DNA of 34,140 nucleotides from Lysinibacillus piscis (lineage in GTDB: Bacteria; Bacillota; Bacilli; Bacillales_A; Planococcaceae): assembly GCF_026012395.1 (NCBI RefSeq), contig NZ_BRZA01000012.1, positions 1 through 34,140 on the forward strand. Reading direction: 5' to 3'. The notes below the pieces were generated by a model that was not told the DNA's origin, ran no database searches, and worked only from the letters and a program-made list of their open reading frames with translations. Positions 7,391 through 16,588 of the stretch are shown piece by piece (the first letter of the stretch is position 1; every line of letters begins with the position of its first letter). The position numbers and the translations under genes are program-made.

Positions 7391-8682
7391 AATGTTTCCC
7401 AGAGTAAATAAATATTTAATGTAATGACAATCACAACAACGAGCCATCCTAAGGTAGTAGTGATACGATGATTAACTAGATTGCCCATAATGGCTTTCTT
7501 GCTTGTAAATAGCACAAGTGGCACAAGAGCAAAAGCAATACCAAAGGATAAAATCACTTGACTTAAGACAAGTGCATAGGTTGCATTCACACCTGAAGCA
7601 ATAATAACAAGAGGTGGTAGCATTGTAATCGCGCGTCGTAAATACAATGGAATTTTTCGTTGGATAAAGCCTTGCATGACAACATCACCTGCAAGTGTCC
7701 CAACAGAGGAGCTTGCTAAGCCTGCAATTAAAAGACCTAAACCAAATGAAATAGCTGCCATTGGACCGAGGGCATCGTGCAGGCCATTATAGGCAACATC
7801 TAAATCTTCTACGACCATTCCTTTTGTATGGAAAACAGCTGCTGCAATAATAAGCATACTCATATTGATAGCCCCTGCAATAATCATGGCAATAATAATA
7901 TCCACCAGCTCAAAACGGAAAATTCTCTTTTTCTCAGCATCATTACGACCAATAACACGGTTTTGTGTTAAAGATGAATGTAAATAAATAGCATGTGGCA
8001 TCACAGTAGCGCCTAAAATACCTGTAGCCAATAAAATAGAGGATGCCCCATCGAAATGTGGTACAAACATACCAACTGTTACTTCACCCCAATTTGGCTG
8101 TGCTAAAAAAGTTTGAAAGGCAAAGGCTAATACTACAATTAATACCATTCCTGAAACGCCTGCCTCAAATGCTCTAAAGCCTCTACGTTGCAATTCTAAA
8201 ATGGCAAATGAACCAACTACTGTAATCAGTGCTGCAGGCAACATCGGAATATTAAATAATAAATAAAGTCCCAATGCCGCTCCGATAAATTCAGCGAGAT
8301 CCGTGGCAATAATGACTAATTCAGCTTGCATCCATAAAAAGATAGATGTTTTTTTAGAAAAATGCTCACGAGCTACTTCTGGCAAGTTTTTACCAGTAGC
8401 AATCCCTAGCTTTGCAGATAAAGATTGAATCAACACAGCCATTAAATTAGAAAAGGCAATAACCCAAAGAAGTAAATAGCCATATTGTGAGCCTGCTGTA
8501 ATATTGGTAGCAAAATTTCCTGGATCAATATAGGCAACTGCTGCAATAAAGGCTGGACCAAGAAATGGTAGAATTCGTTGCCAGCCTTTAACTTCACCAT
8601 CAAGTACAGCTTCAGCAGCTGTTTTTCCTTGTGAAAGCGAAGGATAGGCAGTCGATGCTTTTGCTATATTTTTATTCATCAT
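7384..8682 (-). CDS. mntH: Nramp-type divalent metal (Mn2+/Fe2+) transporter MntH
   Basis: A 432-aa Nramp family protein that imports Mn2+ (and Fe2+) with protons. The two metal-binding signatures are present: DPGN at 53-56 in helix 1 and MPH at 228-230 in helix 6. About 11 hydrophobic segments follow a 35-residue soluble N-terminus. Two adjacent ATG codons (8682 and 8679) follow GAGGG, and either could be used. The upstream region holds a good match to the MntR operator, so repression by manganese is expected as in B. subtilis. Confidence 0.95.
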   Translation of the reverse strand: MMNKNIAKASTAYPSLSQGKTAAEAVLDGEVKGWQRILPFLGPAFIAAVAYIDPGNFATNITAGSQYGYLLLWVIAFSNLMAVLIQSLSAKLGIATGKNLPEVAREHFSKKTSIFLWMQAELVIIATDLAEFIGAALGLYLLFNIPMLPAALITVVGSFAILELQRRGFRAFEAGVSGMVLIVVLAFAFQTFLAQPNWGEVTVGMFVPHFDGASSILLATGILGATVMPHAIYLHSSLTQNRVIGRNDAEKKRIFRFELVDIIIAMIIAGAINMSMLIIAAAVFHTKGMVVEDLDVAYNGLHDALGPMAAISFGLGLLIAGLASSSVGTLAGDVVMQGFIQRKIPLYLRRAITMLPPLVIIASGVNATYALVLSQVILSFGIAFALVPLVLFTSKKAIMGNLVNHRITTTLGWLVVVIVITLNIYLLWETLK

Positions 8683-8721
8683 TTTGTTCCCTCATTTCAA
8701 AAAGTATCCTATATCAAAAAA

Positions 8722-8742
8722 AGTTTCTTTAAGGAAAAATTT
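8722..8742 (-). promoter_or_regulatory. probable MntR operator upstream of mntH
   Basis: The plus-strand core TTTCTTTAAGGAAAAA (8724-8739) closely matches, in the reverse orientation, the B. subtilis mntH MntR box as I recall it (TTTGCCTTAAGGAAACT type), with the TTAAGGAAA heart kept. It lies 40-60 bases upstream of the mntH start, where it would cover the promoter. This is a recalled-motif match, not a search result. Confidence 0.6.
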
Positions 8743-8813
8743 AATGTTATCATTTTACTCCTAAGATGAAAAAATGTGAAGCTTTTTCTTTGGGAATCGA
8801 AAAAATTTTCCAC

Positions 8814-8842
8814 TTTACTTTTTTTAACAATGAGCGTAATAT
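8814..8842 (+). promoter_or_regulatory. sigma-A type promoter for kimA leader
   Basis: TTTACT (8814-8819), a 17-base spacer and TAATAT (8837-8842) place transcription start about 25 bases before the c-di-AMP aptamer, a sensible geometry for a riboswitch leader. Confidence 0.55.
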
Positions 8843-8871
8843 GACATCATTATAAAAGTTTCAAATTTCTA

Positions 8872-9002
8872 AATCGCTGAAGTAACTAAACACGGGGGAC
8901 CCAATAATCGTGGAATGTATAAGCAATCCTTGGGGTGAATTTCTCCTTAATGGAGAATAGGGCTACTCTGGTCCGAATCCGACAGCTAACCTCGTAAGCG
9001 TT
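8872..9002 (+). promoter_or_regulatory. cyclic di-AMP riboswitch (ydaO type)
   Basis: The conserved ydaO-class blocks appear in order: AATCGCT at the 5' side of P1, GGGGGACCCAATAA (8894), CTTGGGGTGAAT (8929), AATAGGG (8956), TCCGAATCCGACAGCTAACC (8972-8991) and CGTAAGCGTT closing P1. The downstream gene is KimA, the B. subtilis ydaO product after which the class was named. Cyclic di-AMP binding is known to switch such genes off, limiting potassium uptake. Confidence 0.95.
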
Positions 9003-9021
9003 AAGAGCAGAAACGTTGAAG

Positions 9022-9058
9022 CTTGTAGACAAATCAATGTCTACAAGTCGTATTTCGT
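9022..9058 (+). terminator. stem-loop after c-di-AMP riboswitch, probable terminator
   Basis: CTTGTAGAC (9022-9030) and GTCTACAAG (9039-9047) form a perfect 9-bp stem, followed by the weak tract TCGTATTTCG. The position fits the expression platform, but the poor U tract leaves termination efficiency uncertain. Confidence 0.6.
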
Positions 9059-9163
9059 AATGGCTTGTGGATGTTTTTTAGTTGTGGAGAGAAATGTTTT
9101 CACTGGGCAGCAATGGATTTAGAAAGGCGAAACACATTCTAAGGAAACAGAAGGTGTTATCAA

Positions 9164-10987
9164 ATGAAATCCTCATTTAAACGTTATGTCATCGGGAAAC
9201 CGTTGAAATCGGAGGCATTAGGAGAACAAAAACTGAGCAAAACAAAGGCATTGGCTATTTTATCATCTGATGCCTTGTCCTCCGTAGCATATGGACCTGA
9301 GCAAATATTGTTGGTACTAATGACAGTTAGTACGGTTGCATTTTGGTATTCCTTACCGATTGCGGTAGGTGTTGTTGTTTTGCTAATTGCTTTGATTTTA
9401 TCATACCGACAAGTGATTTTTGCGTACCCACATGGCGGTGGAGCGTATGTTGTATCAAGAGAAAATTTAGGCGTGAATGCAGGGCTTGTGGCTGGAGGTT
9501 CTTTACTTGTTGATTATATTTTAACAGTGGCAGTAAGTGTATCTGCTGGAACAGATGCGATTACATCAGCCTTTCCAAGTTTACATGCACATAACGTGGC
9601 GATCGCTATATTTTTTGTGATTTGTTTAACATTGTTAAACCTACGGGGTGTGACAGAATCAGCCTCTATTTTAGCGTATCCAGTCTATTTATTTGTCGTT
9701 GTTATGTTAGTGTTAATTGGTGTAGGTGTCTATAATGTTGTCACAGGGCAAGTACCAGATACACTGCATGCACCAATTGGTACACCTGTTACAGGTATTA
9801 GCTTGTTCATCTTATTAAAGGCTTTTGCATCAGGAAGCTCAGCTCTGACTGGGGTAGAGGCCATTTCAAATGCTATTCCAAATTTCAAGGATCCAGCGCC
9901 GAAAAATGCCTCTAAAACTTTATTGGCAATGGGTGGAATTTTAGCTATTTTATTTGTAGGTATCGTTCTACTAGCTTATTTTTATGGCATAGTACCGAAT
10001 AGCAAGGAAACAGTTGTCTCACAAATTGCAGAGGCAAGTGTGGGACGCAATATGTTTTATTATATTATACAGGGCACAACAGCGATGATTTTAGTGTTAG
10101 CTGCTAATACAGGTTATTCAGCCTTCCCATTATTAGCCGTTAATTTATCGAAGGATGGTTTTATTCCTAGAATTTTTCAGGTTCGTGGTGACCGTCTTGG
10201 TTACTCAAATGGGATTGTGATGCTAGGTATAGCAGCAATTATGTTAATTGTATTATTTGATGGAGCGACGGAGCATTTGATTCCACTCTACGCAGTGGGT
10301 GTATTTATTCCATTTACATTGGCACAGGTAGGCATGGTACGAAAATGGTGGTATGACAAGTCGGATGGCTGGATAGGGAAATTAGCTATTAACCTGCTTG
10401 GTGCAGTTATTTCCTTTATCGTAGCGATGATGTTCCTTGTGACAAAATTACCGCAAGTATGGCCTGTATTCATTTTCGTGCCACTCATTATTTTGATATT
10501 CCATCGTATTAAGCAGCATTATCAAGCTGTTGGTGAACAATTGCGTTTAGAAAAGAGAGAGTTACCAGTTATTGAAGGGAATTTGTTTATTATCCCTGTA
10601 GCAGGTATGACGAAGGTCGTTGAAAATTCCCTGCACTATGTAAAATCGCTACATGTTGAAAAAGTGGTGGCATTTTATGTAGCTTTTGACCAAGTTGAGG
10701 CTAAGGCTTTCGAGGAAAAATGGGCAAAATGGCAGCCTGATGTACGATTAGTGACCTATTATTCACCCTATAGAAGCATTACACAGCCGCTGATGAAATT
10801 TATTGATAAGGTAGAGCATCAATATGATAAGTCTGGCTACCAAGTAACCGTGGTTATCCCGCAATTTTTACCAAAAAAGGGCTGGCACCATATGCTGCAC
10901 AATCAATCCAGTCTATTAATTCGTGCGGCACTATTATTTCACAAAAATGTCGTCATTATGACAGTGCCATATCATTTACAAAAATAA
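9164..10987 (+). CDS. kimA: high-affinity potassium importer KimA (YdaO)
   Basis: A 607-aa APC-superfamily protein, the full length for KimA, with 12 membrane helices up to about residue 450 and a cytosolic C-terminal domain of about 150 residues. From published structural work as I recall it, potassium coordination involves Asp36, Tyr43, Asp117, Tyr118, Thr121 and Ser125 of B. subtilis KimA; all six occur at the same positions here (SSDALSSVAYGPEQ and LLVDYILTVAVS). It imports K+ with protons. ATG 9164 follows GAAGGTG. Two layers of c-di-AMP control are likely: the riboswitch in the leader, and direct binding of c-di-AMP to the C-terminal domain, known for the family. Confidence 0.96.
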   Translation: MKSSFKRYVIGKPLKSEALGEQKLSKTKALAILSSDALSSVAYGPEQILLVLMTVSTVAFWYSLPIAVGVVVLLIALILSYRQVIFAYPHGGGAYVVSRENLGVNAGLVAGGSLLVDYILTVAVSVSAGTDAITSAFPSLHAHNVAIAIFFVICLTLLNLRGVTESASILAYPVYLFVVVMLVLIGVGVYNVVTGQVPDTLHAPIGTPVTGISLFILLKAFASGSSALTGVEAISNAIPNFKDPAPKNASKTLLAMGGILAILFVGIVLLAYFYGIVPNSKETVVSQIAEASVGRNMFYYIIQGTTAMILVLAANTGYSAFPLLAVNLSKDGFIPRIFQVRGDRLGYSNGIVMLGIAAIMLIVLFDGATEHLIPLYAVGVFIPFTLAQVGMVRKWWYDKSDGWIGKLAINLLGAVISFIVAMMFLVTKLPQVWPVFIFVPLIILIFHRIKQHYQAVGEQLRLEKRELPVIEGNLFIIPVAGMTKVVENSLHYVKSLHVEKVVAFYVAFDQVEAKAFEEKWAKWQPDVRLVTYYSPYRSITQPLMKFIDKVEHQYDKSGYQVTVVIPQFLPKKGWHHMLHNQSSLLIRAALLFHKNVVIMTVPYHLQK

Positions 10988-11014
10988 TGACTAGCATCTC
11001 TGTATATTGTCTGC

Positions 11015-11020
11015 TATAAT
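11015..11020 (+). promoter_or_regulatory. possible -10 element of xpt-pbuX leader
   Basis: A consensus TATAAT sits about 70 bases upstream of the purine aptamer. No convincing -35 lies 17 bases before it, so the assignment is tentative. Confidence 0.4.
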
Positions 11021-11093
11021 CAGTAGCGTTGATTATAAAACACGAACATTACGATTGAAAAAAAGTCGAAATGCCAGTGAATTCCGAAAAATT

Positions 11094-11170
11094 AAATTCA
11101 CTCATATAATAGCGAGAATAAGGCTCGCGAGTTTCTACCGATTTACCGTAAATGAATCGACTATGGGTAG
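11094..11170 (+). promoter_or_regulatory. guanine (purine) riboswitch aptamer
   Basis: The classic purine aptamer is present: P1 strand, CACTCATATAATAGCGAG, loop and junction segment GTTTCTACCG, CCGTAAATG and closing CGACTATGGGT. The specificity base in GACTATGG is C (position 74 of the class), which selects guanine or hypoxanthine over adenine. It is followed by an intrinsic terminator and the xpt-pbuX operon, as in B. subtilis. Confidence 0.96.
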
Positions 11171-11218
11171 CAAGGCTTTAGAGAATATGTTTATTTTCTA
11201 TATACATTCAATGTGTAG

Positions 11219-11870
<652 letters not shown>

Positions 11871-11875
11871 GTACG

Positions 11876-13168
11876 ATGAATATCATGAAGTCAACTACAT
11901 TAGCAATCCAGCATTTATTAGCTATGTATGCAGGTGCGATTTTAGTGCCATTAATTATTGGAAGTGCAATCGGCTTTGATTCCACACAAATGACGTATTT
12001 AGTGGCAATTGATATTATGATGTGTGGGATTGCAACGCTTTTACAAGTGTATTCGGGGAAATTTATTGGCATTGGTTTACCCGTTGTACTAGGCTGTACA
12101 TTTACAGCGGTAAGCCCAATTATTGCAATTGGCACAAATCCTGAGCAAGGGATTACAGCTATTTATGGTTCGATTATTGCATCAGGTGTTATCGTTATCA
12201 TTATTGCAGGTTTCTTTGGCAAGCTAGTGAAATTTTTCCCACCTGTAGTGACAGGCTCTGTTGTATCCATTATCGGGATTTCGTTGTTGCCAGTTGCATT
12301 AAATAATATGGCTGGTGGACAAGGTGCAGCAGATTTTGCATCTGGCTCAAATGTAGCTTTAGCATTTATCACACTCGCGATTATTTTAGTCGTATATCGT
12401 TTTTCAACAGGCTTTATTCGTGCAATCTCGATTTTAATTGGTCTAGTGTCAGGAACGGTTATCGGCATTTTGATGGGTAAAGTGGATTTTACGCCTGTGT
12501 CAGAGGCAGATACGCTACATATGGTGCAGCCCTTTTACTTCGGAATGCCAACCTTTGATATAGCGTCTATTTTAACAATGACACTAGTAGCAATGGTATC
12601 TTTAGTCGAATCAACAGGTGTCTATTTTGCATTAAGTGATATTTGTAAGAAAAAGCTAGATTCTAAGGATTTAGCTCGTGGTTATCGTTCAGAGGGTCTA
12701 GCATCTGTTATTGGTGGGCTTTTCAATGCTTTCCCATATACAACATTTTCGCAAAATGTTGGCTTAGTGCGGATGTCGGGGGCAAAGGAACGCAAAGTCA
12801 TTTATATTACAGGTGCAATGCTTGTAGCGTTGGGCTTCCTACCCAAAGTTGCTGCATTAACAACCATTATTCCAACATCTGTGTTAGGTGCGGCAATGCT
12901 TGCAATGTTTGGGATGGTGATTACACAGGGAATGGGCATGCTTGTCCCTGTTATGAATGAATCAGCGGAAAATGCCATGATAGCAGCGGTTGCAGTCGGT
13001 CTTGGTGTTGGCGTATCGATTGTCCCAGAGATTTTTGCCGCATTGCCAAAGGGGATTGCCATTATCACATCAAATGGGATTGTATGTGGCTCTGTCACAG
13101 CGATTTTATTGAACGTCTTATTTAATATGATTGGCCCAAACCGTAAAAAGCATGTCGTATATAAATAA
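11876..13168 (+). CDS. pbuX: xanthine permease
   Basis: A 430-aa nucleobase:cation symporter-2 (NCS2/UraA-type) membrane protein with about 14 hydrophobic segments. The segment VSLVESTGVYFALSD in the eighth-helix region carries the conserved family glutamate. It imports xanthine for Xpt. ATG 11876 follows GGAGG by ten bases, and that site lies inside the end of xpt, so the two genes are coupled with a gap of only five bases. A terminator follows. Xanthine specificity is inferred from the operon partner and family resemblance. Confidence 0.94.
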   Translation: MNIMKSTTLAIQHLLAMYAGAILVPLIIGSAIGFDSTQMTYLVAIDIMMCGIATLLQVYSGKFIGIGLPVVLGCTFTAVSPIIAIGTNPEQGITAIYGSIIASGVIVIIIAGFFGKLVKFFPPVVTGSVVSIIGISLLPVALNNMAGGQGAADFASGSNVALAFITLAIILVVYRFSTGFIRAISILIGLVSGTVIGILMGKVDFTPVSEADTLHMVQPFYFGMPTFDIASILTMTLVAMVSLVESTGVYFALSDICKKKLDSKDLARGYRSEGLASVIGGLFNAFPYTTFSQNVGLVRMSGAKERKVIYITGAMLVALGFLPKVAALTTIIPTSVLGAAMLAMFGMVITQGMGMLVPVMNESAENAMIAAVAVGLGVGVSIVPEIFAALPKGIAIITSNGIVCGSVTAILLNVLFNMIGPNRKKHVVYK

Positions 13169-13174
13169 CATTAC

Positions 13175-13216
13175 AGCCACTTATTTTGTGTACTCAAAAT
13201 AGGTGGCTATTTATTT
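13175..13216 (+). terminator. terminator of xpt-pbuX operon
   Basis: AGCCACTTATTTTG (13175-13188) pairs with CAAAATAGGTGGCT (13195-13208) with one mismatch, followed by ATTTATTT. Confidence 0.82.
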
Positions 13217-13383
13217 ATGAATAATTTCCTGCTACATATGTACACAACCTTTCTTCTTTTGTATAAACGTTGGAGATATCAAATAAGTGTGTTGGAGTAT
13301 ATTGGATGATTGACATTCTATATGTTCCACCATACAATAGCAGAAAGTTTCCATATGGAAAATATACGAGAAAGGTTCTGTCT

Positions 13384-13899
13384 ATGTACAATATTATTTT
13401 GATTATTCTTCTTCAATTAATCTATGTTCCTTTTCTGACACTACGTACCATATTTTTAGTGAAAAATGTGACATTGCTGGCTGCAATATTTGGTATGGTG
13501 GAAATGCTTATTTATGTATTTGGGCTATCTCTTGTATTTAGTGGCGACCAAAGTATTTTAGCGATGATTGTTTATGCAGTTGGCTTTGGTTTAGGGATTT
13601 TTGTAGGGGCGAAAATTGAACGAAAGTTAGCAATCGGCTATGTTTATACAACGATTAATACGCAGCAAAAAAATGAAGAGCTTGTTAGCTTCTTGCGGAG
13701 TGAAGGCTTCGCTGTGACGATTTATGTGGGAGAGGGGCGAGACAGTAATCGCTACAAATACGAAATTTTAACGAAGCGTAATCGGGAGGCAGAGCTGTTT
13801 AAAATTGTCGAGCAGTTTGAGCCAAATGCTTTCATTATTTCCTATGAGCCGAAGTCGTTTAAGGGTGGGTTTTTATTAGATCGTATGAAATTAAAATAA
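13384..13899 (+). CDS. UPF0316/DUF2179 membrane protein (YebE-like)
   Basis: A 171-aa protein with three N-terminal membrane helices (about 1-80) and a soluble C-terminal DUF2179 domain. The end carries the pattern FVVTIYVGEG-like ...EILTKRNREAELFKIVEQFEPNAFIISYEP...GGF, which is typical of UPF0316 proteins such as B. subtilis YebE and related to the tail of YitT proteins. The frame opens at 13270, but the extra 38 residues are polar and lack a good ribosome site, whereas AGAAAGG stands eight bases before ATG 13384 and the resulting length is normal for the family. Molecular function is unknown; a ligand-binding role for the DUF2179 domain is only conjecture. Confidence 0.85.
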   Translation: MYNIILIILLQLIYVPFLTLRTIFLVKNVTLLAAIFGMVEMLIYVFGLSLVFSGDQSILAMIVYAVGFGLGIFVGAKIERKLAIGYVYTTINTQQKNEELVSFLRSEGFAVTIYVGEGRDSNRYKYEILTKRNREAELFKIVEQFEPNAFIISYEPKSFKGGFLLDRMKLK

Positions 13900-13902
13900 A
13901 GC

Positions 13903-13935
13903 AAAAAGCTGTTCCTAAGCGCAGAACAGCTTTTT
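13903..13935. terminator. bidirectional terminator
   Basis: AAAAAGCTGTTC (13903-13914) and GAACAGCTTTTT (13924-13935) pair perfectly, with A and T runs at both ends. It is shared by the UPF0316 gene and the convergent universal stress protein gene. Confidence 0.9.
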
Positions 13936-13941
13936 AGTCTT

Positions 13942-14361
13942 TTATTTGACAATTAAAGCAGGGCAATTCACACGCTTCATCACCTTATGGCTGACACTGC
14001 CTAGCACCATTTCCTGTAAACCATTTAAGCCACGGCTACCGATAATCACTAAATCTACTGCTTGTGCATTGACGTATTTAATAATTTCAGGTGCAGGCTC
14101 TCCTTTTAAAATCGTCACCTTGTAGTGAATTTGTGCCTCTAGTAGTAATTGCTCCACAGTCGCTACTTTGCGTTTACGCTCTAATAGTAGGCTATCAGGT
14201 GAAGCGGCATGAAGCATATCCGCTCGTGCCTGATCGAAGCTTGCCACGTAAATAATATCGACAAGCGTATTTGGTGAAAGTGTAGCGATTTTTACAGCTT
14301 CCCGAGCCGCACGTAACGCATTTTCAGAGCCATCTGCTGCTAAGACAATATGTTGGTACAT
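13942..14361 (-). CDS. universal stress protein, UspA family
   Basis: A 139-aa single-domain Usp. It begins with the first strand MYQHIVLAADGSENA, and the ATP-binding loop GSRGLNGLQEMVLGSVS (about 112-128) follows the G-2x-G-9x-G-S pattern, so ATP binding is likely. It lies 11 bases after the SulP gene on the same strand and is almost certainly co-transcribed with it. Pairing of a SulP anion transporter with a Usp recurs in bacteria, and a regulatory role on the transporter is plausible but inferred. Confidence 0.93.
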   Translation of the reverse strand: MYQHIVLAADGSENALRAAREAVKIATLSPNTLVDIIYVASFDQARADMLHAASPDSLLLERKRKVATVEQLLLEAQIHYKVTILKGEPAPEIIKYVNAQAVDLVIIGSRGLNGLQEMVLGSVSHKVMKRVNCPALIVK

Positions 14362-14372
14362 TGAAACGCCTC

Positions 14373-15791
14373 CTATGATAATCCGACTAATTTTTGATAA
14401 AGTGCCTGACTAGCAGGGTTCATACCGATAATTTGTACGGTTTGTCCTTTTTCCTCAAGCCTACTCACGACTTTGACAATAGCGCCTACGCTGGATTCAT
14501 CCCATAAATGACTACTTGTTAAGTCAATTGTGACGTGCTGTTCCGTCGCAAGCTCTAATTGCTCAATAAAGGCTTTCGTAGAGGCAAAAAATAAAGGTCC
14601 CTCGATGATATATGTACCATTCGTGCTGGTAATGTTAACTTTGGAGATTTTAGATACAAAAAATAGAGCACTAATAATGATACCTGTAACAACACCAATC
14701 GCTAAATTATCTGTGTAGAGTACAATAATAATGGTAGTAAGCATCACAAAAACATCAGATTTCGGTGCAGTGGTGGCATATTTCAATGAACCCCAATCAA
14801 ATGCAGATACCGCCACCATCACCATAATCCCTGCGAGTACAGGCATTGGAATAGCAATTACAATATCTCTAAGTGCCACGATTAAAAACATTAAAAAGAC
14901 ACCTGCTACCAATGTAGATAAGCGACCACGACCGCCCGATTTCACATTAATCATCGACTGACCAATCATCGCACAGCCAGCCATCCCTCCTAAAAAGCCA
15001 TTGATAATATTGGCAATTCCTTGTCCACGTGCCTCCATATTTTTATTGGACTTTGTATCTGTCATATCATCTAAAATTTGTGCAGTCAGTAGCGATTCGA
15101 GTAAACCGACAACAGCTAGCGCCAATGAATAAGGTAAAATAATAGCGAACGTTTCCCATGTCAATGGAATATTAGGCAGTAAAAAAGTAGGTAGGCTAGT
15201 AGGGACAGCGCCTAAATCGCCAACGGTTTTAACATCAAGATGTAAAAGTATGGCTGCCGTCGTTAAGATAATAACAGCAATTAATGGCGCAGGAATCAGC
15301 TTGAAAAATTTAGGGATAAAGTAGACAATGCCAATTGTGATAATTAAAAATACATACGTTATGCCATTACCACCAATAAAATGAGGAAGCTGTGCTAAAA
15401 ATACTAAAATAGCTAGTGAATTCACAAAACCAATCATTACGGAATTGGGAATAAAGCGCATCAACTTCGCAATACCCAAGACCCCAAGTAAAATTTGAAT
15501 GAGTCCTGTTAAAATGGTTGCGGCTAATAAATAGTGTAAGCCGTGGTCTGCGACTAAATCGACAATGACCAATGCCATTGCACCAGTTGCGGCAGAAATC
15601 ATCGCAGGTCGACCACCAACAATGGCGATAACTGTTGCCATTGTGAAGGAGGCATACAGACCAACCATTGGGTCAACACCTGCTAAGATAGAAAAAGCAA
15701 TAGCTTCAGGGATAAGTGCCAGTGCAACAACGATACCTGATAAAATATCAGCTTGTATGTTGCCAAACCATTGCTGCTGTAAAGTTTGCAT
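14373..15791 (-). CDS. SulP family inorganic anion transporter with STAS domain
   Basis: A 472-aa membrane protein. It opens with the SulP signature [27 protein letters not shown] split over residues 15-41, followed by roughly 12 helices up to about 380 and a cytosolic STAS domain (about 390-470, [21 protein letters not shown]). SulP members carry sulfate, bicarbonate or other anions; the substrate here is undetermined. The start at 15791 is supported by GAAAGGAG. It is the first gene of a two-gene unit with the universal stress protein. Confidence 0.93.
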   Translation of the reverse strand: MQTLQQQWFGNIQADILSGIVVALALIPEAIAFSILAGVDPMVGLYASFTMATVIAIVGGRPAMISAATGAMALVIVDLVADHGLHYLLAATILTGLIQILLGVLGIAKLMRFIPNSVMIGFVNSLAILVFLAQLPHFIGGNGITYVFLIITIGIVYFIPKFFKLIPAPLIAVIILTTAAILLHLDVKTVGDLGAVPTSLPTFLLPNIPLTWETFAIILPYSLALAVVGLLESLLTAQILDDMTDTKSNKNMEARGQGIANIINGFLGGMAGCAMIGQSMINVKSGGRGRLSTLVAGVFLMFLIVALRDIVIAIPMPVLAGIMVMVAVSAFDWGSLKYATTAPKSDVFVMLTTIIIVLYTDNLAIGVVTGIIISALFFVSKISKVNITSTNGTYIIEGPLFFASTKAFIEQLELATEQHVTIDLTSSHLWDESSVGAIVKVVSRLEEKGQTVQIIGMNPASQALYQKLVGLS

Positions 15792-15854
15792 GGTAAAGCT
15801 CCTTTCAAATGATTCATCTGCTTAACATCATACCATTTCACTAACGCGCAAGAA

Positions 15855-15892
15855 CTAAAAAAAGCAGAAATGTTGTGAAAACATTTCTGCTC
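15855..15892 (-). terminator. terminator for the coiled-coil protein gene
   Basis: The stem AGCAGAAATGTT / AACATTTCTGCT (15863-15891) is followed on the minus strand by TTTTTTT, so it terminates transcription coming from the gene at 16476-15991, about 100 bases away. Confidence 0.85.
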
Positions 15893-15990
15893 ATAGTGTT
15901 GAAAGGATTTGTAGATATTCGACAAATGTTTATTGTGCGGAAGCATGAGTGCAATGTAGTGACAACAACAAGCTTTTTCTGCTAGCTACT

Positions 15991-16476
15991 TTATCGCATA
16001 TTACCAAGAATAGAAGAACGGCTATCTGACATTTTTTTGATAAAGTTTGTCATCACTTCAAAGGCTTCATTACGCTTGTTTGTTAAGCTTTGCATACGCA
16101 ACATATCCATTTGCTGAGAGCTATTGATGGCATCAATTTGTGACTTTAGCATTTGAATTTGCGTATCAAGTTCTGTTACCTTTTTTTCGTCTTTGTTCGC
16201 TTGTGCTTGTGATTTAGCCACCTGTAAAGCGCCTAATTGTGTATTTAATTCTGCAACTTGCGCATTTCTAGCTTGAATAGCATCAACTTGACCCTTTAAT
16301 TGTGATTCTAGTAAGTTAGCTCTTTGTTGTTGCACCATCATCAGGGCTGTTTCTAAATCCATAGAACTTAAATCAATTGGGGATACTGGTGCAACAGATG
16401 TGTTTGCTAAAGATGGAGATGCACCAGTCAATAATAGACCTACTGCCATTGTGCCAGCGATTAATTGCTTTTTCAT
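15991..16476 (-). CDS. secreted coiled-coil protein of unknown function
   Basis: A 161-aa protein with a clear signal peptide (Lys-Lys, hydrophobic core, cleavage likely after SLA at about 24). A mature part rich in Gln, Ala, Leu and charged residues follows, and residues about 55-130 read as a long coiled coil (repeated LESQLKGQVDAIQARNAQ-type heptads). There is no membrane anchor, no cell-wall sorting motif and no recognised enzyme motif. AGGAGG precedes the ATG. It is monocistronic, divergent from the sensor kinase gene, with an ACTAG-N9-CTAGT type dyad in the 112-base gap. An adaptor or cell-envelope role is possible, but there is no direct evidence. Confidence 0.75.
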   Translation of the reverse strand: MKKQLIAGTMAVGLLLTGASPSLANTSVAPVSPIDLSSMDLETALMMVQQQRANLLESQLKGQVDAIQARNAQVAELNTQLGALQVAKSQAQANKDEKKVTELDTQIQMLKSQIDAINSSQQMDMLRMQSLTNKRNEAFEVMTNFIKKMSDSRSSILGNMR

Positions 16477-16588
16477 TCCAAAACCTCCTCAAAATATACT
16501 AGACTTTAAATACTAGTTTAAAGGATAAAGGTTAAAATTAGATTAAAAATTAAAAATTTTCTTAGCATGACTAAAAAGGAGAGAGAAC

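Noticed and set aside
13270..13383. Longer start for the UPF0316 gene
   Set aside because: No ribosome site; polar extension outside the family length.
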